Assembly: GCA_027922465.2 (NCBI GenBank)
Contig: BQMF02000028.1
Span: 1,550,001-1,614,000 of the forward strand
DNA: 64,000 bases
Source: Turritopsis dohrnii
Lineage: Eukaryota > Cnidaria > Hydrozoa > Anthoathecata > Oceaniidae
Direction: 5' to 3'
The notes beneath the pieces were generated by a model, which made no database searches, had not been told where the DNA came from, and saw nothing but the letters and a program-made list of their open reading frames with translations. This document shows, piece after piece, positions 62,956 to 64,000 of this stretch. A program made the translations under genes and the position numbers. The number at the start of each line of letters is the position of its first letter. The stretch's first letter is position 1.

Positions 62956-63535
62956 GTAACCTGGGTAAAAATGTTTTACCACTTAACTTCGAAAAGGATA
63001 TATGCAAATCCCGTGTTGAAAAAAGATGACGAAAAATATAATCAAGGTGTGCAAACCCCGTAACGAAACATTAAATCAAGGAACAGCGATTTAAAAGTGT
63101 ATCCATGTTGTAGAGCTCGAAAAACTGATCAAAAAAGTGTATGGGATCGTTTCACTACGACCAACCGTTGAAAAGATATCACCGATCAAAGATTTTGATG
63201 ACGTCATAGCCGCAGTACTAAAAATAATTTAGGCCCAAATGTTGCGTCACCCCATCACCCGTATCGTGGACCCTAAAAAACGTCAGTTTTCCCTATTGGT
63301 TTTCCAGTCATTTCCCTCAAAACCTTGCATTCGATTGGGGATGCAATGCGATGATTCCCCATGATAGATTAAAAAACTGACGCTACAGCACTTGCTACTA
63401 TAATAATCGTAAAAACGCATGACCTAACGAAAAATATGACCACGATTAAGAAGATTTTGACTGTAAAATTCAACAAAATTTATCAATCTCCAAAATAAAA
63501 GTGTGACACACACTCGCTATTATATATAAGATACA
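62953..63535 (+). repeat. RepD, longest copy
   Basis: Runs from ACCTGGGTAAAAATGTTTTA to CACTCGCTATTATATATAAG. It includes CTACGACCAACCGTTGAAA, GTCACCCCATCACCCGTATC and AAGAAGATTTTGACTGTAAA. It abuts the truncated retrotransposon. Confidence 0.75.
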
Positions 63536-64000
63536 TACACTGACTCCAATTGTTTCATATCAAAAAGAAATATATACACAAATGCATATTTAGATACAAA
63601 TAGGGATGATTATGCATTTACATTCTTATCTTAGACTGCAAAGTTGGGTACATTAGTTGGAGTGTATTTGCCATGTATACAAAACATTTTTGGAGTGATT
63701 TTGTTTATCCGTTTGTCGTGGATTGTTGGTACAGCTGGTATTGGACAGTCGTTTCTTATTGTTTTAATCTGCTGTTGTTGTGTAAGAAACTTTCTGTTTA
63801 TTTATAAACCAGGAGCTTGTTAATTTCTAACTAACAACCATCGTAAGTCCCTTGAAGTTTTCTTCTGTTTATTGTTCTCAAATGATGCAAACTTTGTAAC
63901 AAGAATGAACAAGAATGAAGTGGTACTACAGGCGGACTTCAAGTTTAGGCTTAAAACAAAACAATATCAATACTTGCTTGGTTGCTTTGTTTATTACTGT
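63536..64000. other. Right flank, intron of the KCC-like gene
   Basis: No exon, RNA gene or repeat recognised. Sequence is AT-rich. Confidence 0.4.

Overview
This window is nuclear DNA of an animal. It is AT-rich, its genes are split by GT-AG introns, and the four multi-exon genes that lie wholly inside rebuild in frame to conserved metazoan proteins. Between them lies a dense layer of DNA transposons, MITEs, tRNA-derived SINEs and a decayed non-LTR retrotransposon. The gene set (PDCD6, SPT16, rho-like GSTs, GLE1, a KARS able to make two N-termini, a KCC-type cotransporter) and the repeats fit an early-branching animal such as a cnidarian or sponge. The species cannot be named from the sequence alone.

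Layout: 884-2241 (-) holds the first four exons of a PDCD6/ALG-2-like penta-EF-hand gene whose 3' end lies off the left edge. 2242-6951 is intergenic and contains an 841-bp TTAA-flanked element. 6952-26571 (+) is a complete 31-exon SUPT16H gene (FACT histone chaperone, 1,035 aa); its 5.3-kb first intron is a dump of nested repeats. 27645-29639 and 30371-31741 (+) are tandemly duplicated rho-like glutathione S-transferases with identical exon structure. 31742-34490 is repeats, two unrecognised coding-like fragments and a duplicated GLE1 tail. 34664-38411 (-) is a complete 3-exon GLE1 gene (mRNA export). It is divergent from 38707-59015 (+), a complete 15-exon lysyl-tRNA synthetase gene. 60512-61386 (+) holds the first three exons of a probable K-Cl cotransporter whose remainder lies off the right edge; its third intron contains reverse-transcriptase remains.

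The most striking structure is in the KARS introns. Intron 2 is a three-level nest of CAG-ended hAT-like elements, each with its own 6-bp target duplication (TCAATG, CATAAT, TTATTT). The innermost carries a broken BED-finger hAT transposase. Intron 3 holds tandem copies of a long dispersed repeat. One is split by a 3.2-kb, apparently intact two-gene pogo/Tc1-like transposon: a DD35D transposase plus a divergently transcribed HIRAN-like protein. Its TA duplication is confirmed by the uninterrupted copies of the same repeat in this window. A second, 404-bp MITE with a 6-bp duplication sits in the neighbouring repeat copy.

The cellular genes are housekeeping: chromatin transcription (SPT16), mRNA export (GLE1), translation (KARS), Ca2+ signalling (PDCD6), detoxification (GSTs) and ion transport. 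Apart from the GST pair and the GLE1/KARS divergent promoter they show no functional clustering. Exon boundaries were placed by hand from reading frame, GT-AG signals and family knowledge, so allow a base or two of error at some junctions.
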